A stretch of 64,000 nucleotides of DNA from Paracidovorax wautersii (GTDB lineage: Bacteria > Pseudomonadota > Gammaproteobacteria > Burkholderiales > Burkholderiaceae_C), in the NCBI RefSeq assembly GCF_900113035.1, contig NZ_FONX01000005.1:248001-312000 (forward strand). Reading direction: 5' to 3'. The position numbers were made by a program, and so were the translations under genes. This document shows positions 11,481 through 20,363 of this stretch, piece after piece (the first letter of the stretch is position 1; every line of letters begins with the position of its first letter). The notes under the pieces are model-generated. The model had not been told where the DNA came from. It saw only the letters and a list, made by a program, of their open reading frames with translations, and did no database searches.

Positions 11481-12596
11481 TCAGCTGAACAGGCGCCGCG
11501 CCAGCGCGGAGCCGGCCGACAGCTCGCGGCTGTCGAGCTTGTCGTAGAGCAGTTCGAGGTCGGCCGCGATCGGGTCCATGGTCATGGCCGGCAGCAGCGT
11601 GCCGTTCTGGTCGCAGAGCACGCCGTCCATGGCTTGGCAGAGCGCCGCGGCCACGTCGCGCAGGCGCTGGAAGGGCTGCTCGGCGCGGTGGACCTGGGCC
11701 ACGTCCAGGCTCAGGGTGATCTCGCGGATCGCGGACTGCTCGGGGTCGTCCGAGAGCGCGGCCTGGGTGTCGTAGGCCAGCGTGAGCGCGGGCGGCAGGC
11801 CCGGGCCGGTGCTGGCGGGCAGCACCAGGCGGCCGGGAATGGCGCCCGGCACGAAGCCCTGGCGCGTGGCGTTCTGCTGCACGTAGCCAGGGCTCCAGGC
11901 CGCCAGGCGCGCGCGCAGCGAGAAGGTGAGCTGCGCGTCGTGGTCGCTGGCGAACTGGTCCAGTTCGCGGGCGCGGGCCACCTCATGCAGCATGTCGGGA
12001 AAGTCCGGCGCTGCGTTCACCGCGTCGGCGAAGCCCTGGGCCTTGACGACGAACTCCGAGAACTCGATCTCGTTGAGCGCGCCCAGCCGGTTGGCCAACT
12101 GCACGCCGGCCTGGAAGTGGGTGTAGCGCTGGCCGGGCAAGGGCGTTTCCCACTGCTGGGAGACATCGTTGAAGCCTTCGATGGCGAAGGCCTTGCTGCC
12201 CGCGCGGCGCGTGGGCGGCAAAGCGGCCAGGGCCGCATCGCCCGAGACGACCTGCTCGGCCACCATGGGGGCGATGGCGTCGATCAGCGGGTCCAGGCCG
12301 CCGCGGCGCTCTGGCGGGGGCACGGGCATGCGCAGCGCGTCGTCCAGCGTCACGGTGTGGCCGTCCATCGAGGGCTCGGTGCCGGCGCCCAGCGGCTGGC
12401 CGCCCGGCACGGCTGCGCCCAGGCCGTCGAAGGCCGGCTCCTGCCGCAGCGCGGGTTCGGCGGCGCCGTCGGCTTCGGCGGGCGGGCGGGCCGGGCGCTT
12501 GGGCGCGTTGCGCTGGGCCATCCAGGCGTTGTAGGCCACGATGGCCGCCAGCACGACGCCGCCCGCGATGATGAGACCGAGTTGGAAGTTGCTCAT
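11481..12596 (-). CDS. zipA: cell division protein ZipA
   Basis: The protein has 371 residues: one N-terminal membrane helix (FQLGLIIAGGVVLAAIVAYN, about 4-23), a Pro/Ala-rich linker, and a C-terminal FtsZ-binding domain (about 230-371, with RLVLPASTGPGLPPALTLAY). ZipA tethers FtsZ to the membrane during septum formation. The start is the ATG at 12596, 33 bases after smc, so the two are probably cotranscribed. The same reading frame stays open far upstream through smc, but that extension is only an antisense-like shadow of the high-GC smc sequence. Confidence 0.93.
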   Translation of the reverse strand: MSNFQLGLIIAGGVVLAAIVAYNAWMAQRNAPKRPARPPAEADGAAEPALRQEPAFDGLGAAVPGGQPLGAGTEPSMDGHTVTLDDALRMPVPPPERRGGLDPLIDAIAPMVAEQVVSGDAALAALPPTRRAGSKAFAIEGFNDVSQQWETPLPGQRYTHFQAGVQLANRLGALNEIEFSEFVVKAQGFADAVNAAPDFPDMLHEVARARELDQFASDHDAQLTFSLRARLAAWSPGYVQQNATRQGFVPGAIPGRLVLPASTGPGLPPALTLAYDTQAALSDDPEQSAIREITLSLDVAQVHRAEQPFQRLRDVAAALCQAMDGVLCDQNGTLLPAMTMDPIAADLELLYDKLDSRELSAGSALARRLFS

Positions 12597-12628
12597 GGTG
12601 AAAAGACGGTCTTCTGGATACTGAAAAA

Positions 12629-15600
12629 TCAGGAGTCGGCCATGGACAGGGCGGACTCCATGTCCACAGCCACGATGCGCGAGACGCCCTGCTCCTGCAT
12701 GGTCACGCCGATGAGTTGCTCGGCCATTTCCATGGCGATCTTGTTGTGGCTGATGAAGAGGAACTGCGTGCCCGTGGCCATGCTGGCCACCAGCTTGGCA
12801 TAGCGCTCGGTGTTGGCGTCGTCCAGCGGTGCATCGACTTCGTCCAGCAGGCAGAACGGCGCCGGGTTGAGCTGGAAGATGGCGAAGACCAGCGCGATGG
12901 CCGTCAGCGCCTTCTCGCCGCCCGAGAGCAGGTGGATGGTCTGGTTCTTCTTGCCCGGCGGCTGGGCCATGACCTGCACGCCGGAGTCGAGGATCTCGTC
13001 GCCCGTGATGATGAGCCGGGCCTGACCGCCGCCGAAGAGTTCGGGGAACATGCGGCCGAAATGCCCGTTCACGGTGTCGAAGGTGCCCGAGAGCAGCTGG
13101 CGCGTTTCGCCGTCGATCTTGCGGATCGCGTCCTCCAGCGTCTGCATGGCCTCGGTCAGGTCGGCCATCTGCGCGTCGAGGAAGGTCTTGCGCTCGCGGG
13201 CCAGATTCAGCTCGTCGAGCGCTGCCAGGTTCACCGCGCCCAGCGCCGCGATCTCGCGGTGCAGGCGGTCGATCTCGCCCTGCAGGCCGGTGGCGCGCAC
13301 ATTGCCTTCGGCGATGGACTGGGCCACGGCGGCCAGATCGGCCTGGGCGTCGGCCAGCAGCGTGGTGTATTGCTCCAGGCCCAGGCGCGCGGCCTGCTCC
13401 TTGAGCTGGAAGTCGGTGATGCGCTGGCGCAGCGGATCGAGCGCGCGTTCGAGCTGCAGCCGGCGCTCGTCGCTGGCGCGCAGGCGGGCCGTGAGTTCGT
13501 CGTATTCGCTGCGCTGCGCGCCCAGGGCCTTTTCGCGCTCCATCTTCAGTTCCAGCGCCTGCTGCAGCCCGCCTTGCGCGGCGGCGGCCGACAGGCGCCC
13601 CATCTCCTCGCGGGCGCGCTGGTCTTCGTCGGCCAGGGCGGCAGCCTGCTGGCGGGCGGTGTCGATGGTGCGGGCCAGCTCGGCGCGGCGCGCCTCCAGG
13701 CTGCGCTGCGAGAAGGTGGCTTCCTGCGCCTGGCGCTCCAGCGTGCGCTGTTGCTCGCGGCATTCGGCCAGCTTGCGTTCGGCCTCGATCACGCGCTCGT
13801 CCAGCTGGGCGTGGCGCTCCTGGCTGTCGGCGAGCTGCATGTCCAGCTCCTCGAAGCGGGCCTCGGCCGTCACGCGGCGCTCCTGCAGGTCGGCCAGCTG
13901 GGCCTCGACCTCGGCCAGGTCGGCGCCGATCTGCTCGCTGCGCGCCCGGGTCTGTTCGGCCAGCTGCGAAAGGCGCAGGGTCTCGACCTGCAGCGTGTGG
14001 GCGCGGGTCTGGGTGTCTGCGGCTTCGCGCCGGGCGGCGACCAGGCGCTGCGCGGCGTCGGCATAGGCGGCCTCGGCGCGCACCAGGGCGGCGCGGGATT
14101 CTTCGGCGATCAGCTGCTGGGCGCGCACTTCCTTTTCGAGGTATTCGATCTCCTGCGCCCGGGCCAGCAGGCCGGACTGTTCGGAGTCGGGCGCATAGAA
14201 GCTCACGCCGTGCGCGCTCACGGCATGGCCGCTGGGGACGTAGATCACCTCGCCGGGCGCGAGCGGCGACTGCGTGCGGCGCGCCAGCGCGTCTTCGAGC
14301 GTGGGCGCGGTGCCGCAACCGTGCAGCCAGTCCACCAGCACGGCGCGCAGGGCGGCGTCGGGCACACGCAGCAGGTCCGACAGGCGCGGCGCGGCGCCGG
14401 GTGCGGCGGGAGCCGGCGCGGCGGCATCGGCACCGGCGGGGCTGTAGAAGGCCAGCCGGGCGGGCGGCGCGTCCTGCGCGCCCGAGCCGAGGAAGCCGCG
14501 CACCATCTCCAGGCGCCCGACTTCGAGCGCGCCCAGGCGCTCGCGCAGTGCGGCTTCGAGCGCGTTCTCCCAGCCGGTTTCGATATGGATGCGGCTCCAG
14601 AGGCCCTGCAGGCCGTCGAGCCCGTGGCGGGCCAGCCAGGGCTGGAGCTTGCCGTCGGTCTTGACCTTTTCCTGCAGCGCCTTGAGCGCCTCCAGCCGGG
14701 CCGAGAGTTCGGCCTGGCGGGCGCTTTCCTGGTTCACGGCCTGCTGGCGCGCGCGGCGGTCGTCGTCCAGCTGGGGCACGGCGTCCTGCAGCTCGGCATG
14801 GCGGGCCTCGGCGGTTTCGGCGGCTTCCTGCGCGGCGGCGAATTCTTCCTGCAGCTGGGCCAGGCGCGCTTCGTCGGGCGCGGCCAGGGCGTTGCGGTCG
14901 GTGCGCAGGCGCTCTTCGCGCACGTCCAGCTGGCGGCTCTGCTCGTCGATGCTGCGCTGCTCGGCGGCCAGCACGCCGATCTGCTGCTGCACCTGCACCA
15001 CGGCGCCGCGCTGGTCGGCCGCGGCCTGCTGGGCGCGGCGCAGCGCGTCTTCGAGGTCGGGCAGCTGCATGGCCTGTTCCTCGACCTGGGCGGCCAGCAG
15101 CTCGGCGCGCTCTTCGGCATCGACGCCACCGGCGGCGAGCGTTTCCATCTCGGCCTCGGCGTCGTCCTTGCGGGCGGACCACTGGGCGATCTGCTCGGCC
15201 AGCTGCGCCAGCCGGGTCTCCACGCGCTGGCGGCCCTCGACCACGTAGCGGATCTCGGCTTCGAGCTTGCCGACCTCGGCCGTGGCTTCGTAGAGGCGCC
15301 CCTGTGCCTGGTTGACCAGATCGCCCGCCGTGTAGTGCGCCTGGCGGATGGTTTCCAGGTCGGCCTCGACGGCGCGCAGGTCGGCCATGCGCGATTCGAG
15401 ATCGTTCACGGCCTGCAGGCCTTCGGTGCGCACGCGGTTCTGCTCGGCCTCGGCGTCGGCGCGTTTCAGGAACCAGAGCTGGTGCTGCTTGAGCGTGACG
15501 TCGGCCTGCAGCGCGTTGTATTTGGCGGCCACCTCGGCCTGCTTTTCCAGGCGATCGAGGTTGGCGTTGAGTTCGCGCAGGATGTCTTCGACCCGCGTGA

Positions 15601-16171
15601 GGTTCTCGGCCGTGCCGGCCAGGCGGTTCTCGGTCTCGCGCCGACGTTCCTTGTACTTGGAGACGCCCGCGGCCTCTTCGAGGAAGAGCCGCAGCTCTTC
15701 GGGGCGCGACTCGATGATGCGGCTGATGGTGCCCTGGCCGATGATGGCGTAGGCGCGCGGGCCCAGGCCGGTGCCCAGGAACACGTCCTGCACGTCGCGG
15801 CGGCGCACGGCCTGGTTGTTGATGTAGTAGCTGCTGTTGCCGTCGCGCGTGAGCACGCGCTTGACGGCGATCTCTTCGTACTGGTTCCACTGCCCGCCGG
15901 CGCGGTGGTCGGCGTTGTCGAAGACCAGCTCCACGCTGGCGCGGCTGGCCTGCTTGCGGGTGGTGGTGCCGCTGAAGATCACGTCCTGCATCGACTCGCC
16001 GCGCAGTTCGCTGGCCTTGCTCTCGCCCAGCACCCAGCGCACCGCGTCCATGATGTTGGACTTGCCGCAGCCGTTCGGACCGACCACGCCCACCAGCTGC
16101 CCCGGCAGCATGAAGTTGGTGGGCTCGGCGAACGACTTGAAGCCGGCGAGTTTGATCGAGTTGAGGCGCAC
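12629..16171 (-). CDS. smc: chromosome segregation ATPase SMC
   Basis: The condensin ATPase has 1,180 residues, starting at GTG 16171 (VRLNSIKLAGFKSFAEP). This start gives the normal family length, whereas the open frame extends about 115 codons further upstream without homology. Walker A is GPNGCGKS (31-38). Two long Glu/Ala/Arg-rich coiled coils flank the hinge (about 500-650). The C-terminal head holds the signature LLSGGEKALTAIAL and Walker B LLDEVDAPLDDA. It works with ScpA/ScpB, which are not in the window, to compact and segregate chromosomes. It leads the smc-zipA-ligA cluster. A dispersed repeat lies upstream of it. Confidence 0.97.
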   Translation of the reverse strand: MRLNSIKLAGFKSFAEPTNFMLPGQLVGVVGPNGCGKSNIMDAVRWVLGESKASELRGESMQDVIFSGTTTRKQASRASVELVFDNADHRAGGQWNQYEEIAVKRVLTRDGNSSYYINNQAVRRRDVQDVFLGTGLGPRAYAIIGQGTISRIIESRPEELRLFLEEAAGVSKYKERRRETENRLAGTAENLTRVEDILRELNANLDRLEKQAEVAAKYNALQADVTLKQHQLWFLKRADAEAEQNRVRTEGLQAVNDLESRMADLRAVEADLETIRQAHYTAGDLVNQAQGRLYEATAEVGKLEAEIRYVVEGRQRVETRLAQLAEQIAQWSARKDDAEAEMETLAAGGVDAEERAELLAAQVEEQAMQLPDLEDALRRAQQAAADQRGAVVQVQQQIGVLAAEQRSIDEQSRQLDVREERLRTDRNALAAPDEARLAQLQEEFAAAQEAAETAEARHAELQDAVPQLDDDRRARQQAVNQESARQAELSARLEALKALQEKVKTDGKLQPWLARHGLDGLQGLWSRIHIETGWENALEAALRERLGALEVGRLEMVRGFLGSGAQDAPPARLAFYSPAGADAAAPAPAAPGAAPRLSDLLRVPDAALRAVLVDWLHGCGTAPTLEDALARRTQSPLAPGEVIYVPSGHAVSAHGVSFYAPDSEQSGLLARAQEIEYLEKEVRAQQLIAEESRAALVRAEAAYADAAQRLVAARREAADTQTRAHTLQVETLRLSQLAEQTRARSEQIGADLAEVEAQLADLQERRVTAEARFEELDMQLADSQERHAQLDERVIEAERKLAECREQQRTLERQAQEATFSQRSLEARRAELARTIDTARQQAAALADEDQRAREEMGRLSAAAAQGGLQQALELKMEREKALGAQRSEYDELTARLRASDERRLQLERALDPLRQRITDFQLKEQAARLGLEQYTTLLADAQADLAAVAQSIAEGNVRATGLQGEIDRLHREIAALGAVNLAALDELNLARERKTFLDAQMADLTEAMQTLEDAIRKIDGETRQLLSGTFDTVNGHFGRMFPELFGGGQARLIITGDEILDSGVQVMAQPPGKKNQTIHLLSGGEKALTAIALVFAIFQLNPAPFCLLDEVDAPLDDANTERYAKLVASMATGTQFLFISHNKIAMEMAEQLIGVTMQEQGVSRIVAVDMESALSMADS

Positions 16172-16300
16172 GGTGCGGTGGGCGGCGAATGGCGGGTGGA
16201 AAGTGACGGGGCGAGCGGCGGCCCCAGGGCCGGCTAGCTCCCGATGATACCGTGGCGCTGTGGCGAGCCCCGCATTCCCCCTGCCCTGCCCGATCGGGCC

Positions 16301-16347
16301 GCAGCGCTTGCCCGCCAAGCGCGAGCCGCTATGAAAACAATAGTTGC
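16301..16347 (+). repeat. dispersed palindromic repeat, copy 3
   Basis: The GC half GCAGCGCTTGCCCGCCAAGC contains the inverted AGCGCTT/AAGCGC arms. It is followed by the AT half GCTATGAAAACAATAGTTGC. It fills most of the gap between smc and the ynfA-like gene and is one of the clearest complete copies. Confidence 0.65.
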
Positions 16348-16367
16348 CTGGCCCGGCCGCCGCGCCG

Positions 16368-16691
16368 TCAGCCGGCCCGGGGCGCGAAAGCGATGATCGC
16401 CATGCCCGCCAGCGTGACGGCGGCACCCAGCCAGTCCCAGGGCCCGGGGCGCACGCCATCCACCGCCCAGAGCCAGGCCAGCGCCACGGCCACATAGACC
16501 CCGCCATAGGCCGCATAGACGCGCCCCGCCGCCGCCGGGTGCAGGGTGAGCAGCCAGGCGAAGAGCGCCAGGCTGGCCGCCGCGGGCACCAGCAGCCAGG
16601 CGCTGCGGCCCTGGCGCAGCCACAGCCAGGGCAGGTAGCAGCCGATGATCTCGGCCAGGGCCGTGACGAGGTAGAGGGCGAAGGTGCGCAC
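16368..16691 (-). CDS. YnfA family (UPF0060) membrane protein
   Basis: This is a 107-residue protein with four predicted membrane helices that matches the YnfA/UPF0060 family: an N-terminal [20 protein letters not shown] and a central [20 protein letters not shown]. The family is a small inner-membrane group related to small multidrug transporters. Efflux activity has been proposed for some members, so transport is an inference here. It begins 21 bases downstream of the c-di-GMP enzyme on the same strand and may be cotranscribed with it. Confidence 0.9.
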   Translation of the reverse strand: MRTFALYLVTALAEIIGCYLPWLWLRQGRSAWLLVPAAASLALFAWLLTLHPAAAGRVYAAYGGVYVAVALAWLWAVDGVRPGPWDWLGAAVTLAGMAIIAFAPRAG

Positions 16692-16712
16692 GGGGACGGG
16701 GCCGGCCGGGAG

Positions 16713-19700
16713 TCAGATCGGCACGTCGCCGCGGGCGAGGACCAGGTCCTCGAACGCCACGGCCACCAGCGGCGCGCTCAGCAGATAGCCCTGCCAGGCG
16801 TGGCAGTGGGCCCGCTCCAGGAAGGCGCGCTGCTCCTTGGTCTCGACGCCCTCGGCCGTCACCCGCAGGCCCAGGCTGGTGCCCAGAGCGACGATGGTGC
16901 GGGCGATGGCCGCGTCGTTGGGGTCGGTGAGCACGTCGCGCACGAAGATCTGGTCGATCTTGAGCTCGTCGAGCGGCAGGCGCTTGAGGTAGGCCAGCGA
17001 CGAATAGCCGGTGCCGAAATCGTCCAGCGAGAAGCCCACGCCATACGCGCGCAGCTGGCCCATCTTGTCGATGGTGTCCTCCACGTCCTGCAGCAGCAGG
17101 CCCTCGGTCAGCTCCAGCTTGAGGTGCCGCGCGTCGGCGCCGGTGCTGGCCAGCGCCTGCAGCACCTGGGCGACGAAGCCTCTCTGGTGGAATTCGCGAG
17201 GGCTCACGTTGACCGACAGGCTCAGGTGGCTCAGGCCCGGGCGCTGCGCCCACTGCGCCAGGCGCGCGCAGGCGTCCTGCAGCACCCATTCGCCCAGCGG
17301 CAGGATCAGGCCGCAATCCTCGGCCAGCGGAATGAATTCGCCCGGCGAGACGAAGCCGCGCTGCGGATGGCGCCAGCGCAGCAGGGCTTCTGCGCCGGTG
17401 ATGCGGCCCTGCACCACCTGCGGCTGGTAGAAGAGCTCGAACTGGCCCTGGCGCAGCCCGGTGCGCATGTCCACCTCCAGCGCCGCGCGCGCGGCCACCA
17501 GCGCCTGCATCTGGGGGTCGTAGAACTGCAGCCGGTCGCGCCCGGCGGCCTTGGCCTGGTACATGGCCAGGTCGCCGCGCTTGATGAGTTCGTCGGCCGA
17601 CTCGCGCTGGCCCTGGAACACGGTCACGCCGATGCTGAGCGTGCTGTGGTGCGCCTGTCCGTCCAGCATGAAGGGCTCGCGCAGCGCGCCCAGAATGCGC
17701 TGGCCGATGTCCTCGGCATGGGCGGCGGCCTCCTGCAGGTTGTCGCCCAGGTCTTCCAGCACCACGACGAATTCGTCTCCGCCGTGGCGGGCCACGGTGT
17801 CCTCGCTGCTCACGCAGCCGCGCAGGCGCTGGCCGACCTCGCGCAGCAGCATGTCGCCCTTGTCGTGGCCGCGGGTCTCGTTCAGCGTCTTGAAGTTGTC
17901 CAGGTCCAGCATCAGCAGCGCGCCGCAGCGCTGGCGGCGGGCGCTCGCGCCCAGGGCCTGCTGCAGCCGGTCCACCAGCAGGCGCCGGTTGGGCAGGCGG
18001 GTGAGCGGGTCGTAGTAGGCGAGGTAGCGGATCTCTTCCTCGTCGGCCTTGCGCTGGCTCAGGTCCACCATGGTCAGCATGTGGGCATCGCCCAGCAGCG
18101 CGCCGGAGGCCTCGATGGTGCGGCTGTGTCCGTCCTTGTCGGTGATGGTGTATTCGCGGGCCGGAATGTCGCCGTCGGCCTGCAGGCCCAGGCGCCGCTG
18201 CGAACGCCAGCGCTCGCGCGCGGCGGCCCGCTGCAGCGAATCGGGGAAGAGCTTTCTCCACCAGGCATGCACGTCGGGGGTCTCGTCCTCGGCATAGCCG
18301 CAGATCTGCGTGAAGCGCTCGTTGCGGAAGGCGATGGTGCCGTCCGACTGCACCAGGCAGACGCCGACCGGCATGCGGTTGAGGATGCCCAGGAGGCGCT
18401 GCTCGCTGTCGCGCAGCGCCGCCTCCATGCCCTTGCGCGCGGAGATGTCCTGCACGGCCGCGATGTGGAAGTCCGACGAGCCGTTGCTCGAACGCATGGG
18501 CGAGACGTTGAGATCGACCGTGATGATCTCGCCGTTCTTGCGCACGTAGCGCTTTTCCAGGCGGAACTCGGGCAGCTCGCCGCGATGCATGCGCCGCGTG
18601 AGTTCGAGATCGGCCTCCAGGTCGTCCGGATGCGTGAAATGCTCGAAGCGCATGGACTGCAGCTCTTCGGCGGAATAGCCCACGATGTCGCAGAACTTCT
18701 GGTTCACGCGCACCAGCTCGCCGGTGGTGGTGCAGGTCTGCGCCACGCCCACCGCCGCCTGGTTGAAGACGGTGCGAAAGCGCTCCTCGCTGTCGGTGCG
18801 CGCGCTCTGCGCCGCCAGGGCCTGGTCCTGCGCCTGCGCCCGCCGCCGCACCAGCAGCACGACCAGCGCGGTGAGCAGGGCCGTCACCAGCAGCCCGCCC
18901 AGGCCCACCAGCCAGGGCATCTGGCGCTCCGAATCGGAGAGGAAATCGCGATCCGGATAGAAGGCCATCTGCCACGTGCGCCCGCCGATCTGGGCCATGC
19001 GCTCGTAGCGCTGGGCGGATGCGGGCTCGCCGCCTTCGAGCGGCAGCAAGGTGCTCGGCTGGGCGGCTGGTGCGCTGCCGGCCAGGCCCCGGTCCTGGAT
19101 ACCCAGGCGCATGCCGCTCAGATAGCCCTCGCTGCGCAGCGCGTCCACCAGCGCCCGGATCTGGATCGTGGCGCCCAAGGCGCCGATGAAACGGCGGGCA
19201 CCGTCGGAGGGCTGCGCATCGCCGGAGGCACTGGCGAACACCGGCGCGCGCAGTGTGATGGCCATGGCGCGATGCGGCGCCGTGCCGACTTCCAGCGGCC
19301 CGGAAGCCGCCACCACGCCCGTGGCGCGGCTGCGCAGGAAGGCTTCGGCATCGGCGGGCCGGCCGGCGGCGATGTCCAGGCCCAGCAGGCTGCCGCCCTG
19401 CGTAGGCCACAGGTATTCGATCACGTAGTAGGCGGCGCGCACACCGGGCGGATGGACGGTGAACGTCCCGCCGGACACGGCCTCGCGCGTCCGCGCCTCG
19501 AAATCGGCCAGTTCATGTCGGGGCACGTAGCGCACGAAGCTCAGGTCGGTCACGCCGGCGTGGCTGCGCTGCAGGTTCAGGTCCTGCACCGCCCGAGCGA
19601 AGTCGCCGTGGCCGATGCGCGGGTTCAGCACGAACAGGGTGCGCATGCCGTTGAGCAGTTCCACGTTGGCGCCCAGGCGCAGTTCCAGCGCCTCGGCGAA

Positions 19701-19859
19701 CGAACGCGTCTCCTGCTCGATGCGGACCTCGGAAATGGCCTCGACCGAAGCTTGCTGCTGGTTCCACAGCAAGAAGCTGCCCAGCAGGCCCAATGCGGCG
19801 ACGACCACGCCCGGCAACCAAAGCCGGGGCTGGACGCGCTGAAGGGCAAGAAGGGTCAT
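16713..19859 (-). CDS. membrane CHASE-PAS-GGDEF-EAL c-di-GMP cyclase/phosphodiesterase
   Basis: A 1,048-residue signalling protein. An N-terminal helix (about 12-30) and a second one near residue 305 bracket a periplasmic CHASE-type sensor. Two PAS domains follow (VGVAQTCTTTGELVRVNQKF; NRMPVGVCLVQSDGTIAFRN). The GGDEF domain has RHGGDEFVVVLEDL (GGDEF 693-697). The EAL domain has AEALLRWRHPQRG (EAL 824-826), ELTEGLLLQD and DDFGTGYSSLAYLK. Both catalytic signatures are intact, so synthesis and hydrolysis of c-di-GMP are both possible. I use the ATG at 19859; a TTG 13 codons upstream has no support. Confidence 0.92.
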   Translation of the reverse strand: MTLLALQRVQPRLWLPGVVVAALGLLGSFLLWNQQQASVEAISEVRIEQETRSFAEALELRLGANVELLNGMRTLFVLNPRIGHGDFARAVQDLNLQRSHAGVTDLSFVRYVPRHELADFEARTREAVSGGTFTVHPPGVRAAYYVIEYLWPTQGGSLLGLDIAAGRPADAEAFLRSRATGVVAASGPLEVGTAPHRAMAITLRAPVFASASGDAQPSDGARRFIGALGATIQIRALVDALRSEGYLSGMRLGIQDRGLAGSAPAAQPSTLLPLEGGEPASAQRYERMAQIGGRTWQMAFYPDRDFLSDSERQMPWLVGLGGLLVTALLTALVVLLVRRRAQAQDQALAAQSARTDSEERFRTVFNQAAVGVAQTCTTTGELVRVNQKFCDIVGYSAEELQSMRFEHFTHPDDLEADLELTRRMHRGELPEFRLEKRYVRKNGEIITVDLNVSPMRSSNGSSDFHIAAVQDISARKGMEAALRDSEQRLLGILNRMPVGVCLVQSDGTIAFRNERFTQICGYAEDETPDVHAWWRKLFPDSLQRAAARERWRSQRRLGLQADGDIPAREYTITDKDGHSRTIEASGALLGDAHMLTMVDLSQRKADEEEIRYLAYYDPLTRLPNRRLLVDRLQQALGASARRQRCGALLMLDLDNFKTLNETRGHDKGDMLLREVGQRLRGCVSSEDTVARHGGDEFVVVLEDLGDNLQEAAAHAEDIGQRILGALREPFMLDGQAHHSTLSIGVTVFQGQRESADELIKRGDLAMYQAKAAGRDRLQFYDPQMQALVAARAALEVDMRTGLRQGQFELFYQPQVVQGRITGAEALLRWRHPQRGFVSPGEFIPLAEDCGLILPLGEWVLQDACARLAQWAQRPGLSHLSLSVNVSPREFHQRGFVAQVLQALASTGADARHLKLELTEGLLLQDVEDTIDKMGQLRAYGVGFSLDDFGTGYSSLAYLKRLPLDELKIDQIFVRDVLTDPNDAAIARTIVALGTSLGLRVTAEGVETKEQRAFLERAHCHAWQGYLLSAPLVAVAFEDLVLARGDVPI

Positions 19860-20024
19860 GGCGAGGGCGTCTGCTGCACCTGGGGTGCCGGGGAACAAGC
19901 CCTGGCGAATGCCGGGGCGACGACAAGCGCAGTGCGGGCTGATGCTCCAAGCGCATCAGCCTCTTCTACGACAAGGCATCAAGGATAGCGGCAATCCGGC
20001 ACGCTTTGGTGCAGCTGGGGCGAC

Positions 20025-20363
20025 TCACGGACCGATCGAGTCCCCCTGCCCGGCCCAGGCCACCAGCGGGCGGAGCCAGCGGGCCCGCCAGGCGAGCGCG
20101 AACGCCACGGCCAGCGCGGCGCCGGCCAGCGTCATGACCCACACCAGCGAGGCCATTGATGCGTGGTCCACGGCCAGGCACAGGCCCAGCGATGCGGCCA
20201 GCGCGGCCGCGCCCAGCCAGCGCAGCATCACCACCATGCGGCGCGGAGGCGGTGCGCCGGGGCCACGCACCTGTTCCCAGTGGGAGTCCAGCGAGAGGGC
20301 CAGCCAGCCCATGCCGAGAAGGCTCGAACCCAGCGCGAGGGCCAGCAGCAGCGCGTCACGCAT
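20025..20363 (-). CDS. DUF3325 domain membrane protein
   Basis: The 112-residue protein has about three hydrophobic helices (residues 3-22, 46-66 and 72-92). Its length, content and position directly after a PepSY-TM gene fit the DUF3325 family, which usually sits with DUF3649 and PepSY-TM genes near siderophore receptor genes. It overlaps the PepSY gene by 8 bases, so it is the third gene of this operon. The function is unknown; a role in iron uptake is inferred from gene association. Confidence 0.75.
   Translation of the reverse strand: MRDALLLALALGSSLLGMGWLALSLDSHWEQVRGPGAPPPRRMVVMLRWLGAAALAASLGLCLAVDHASMASLVWVMTLAGAALAVAFALAWRARWLRPLVAWAGQGDSIGP

Noticed and set aside
12600-15890. Upstream continuation of the zipA frame through smc, giving a 1,469-codon frame
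   Set aside because: Only the part after the ATG at 12596 has ZipA features; the rest is smc read in another frame.
12716-16237. 1,173-codon plus-strand open frame opposite smc
   Set aside because: It mirrors the SMC coding strand with low-complexity composition and no recognisable domain.
16344-19988. 1,214-codon plus-strand open frame opposite the c-di-GMP enzyme
   Set aside because: It is an antisense shadow of intact PAS, GGDEF and EAL motifs.
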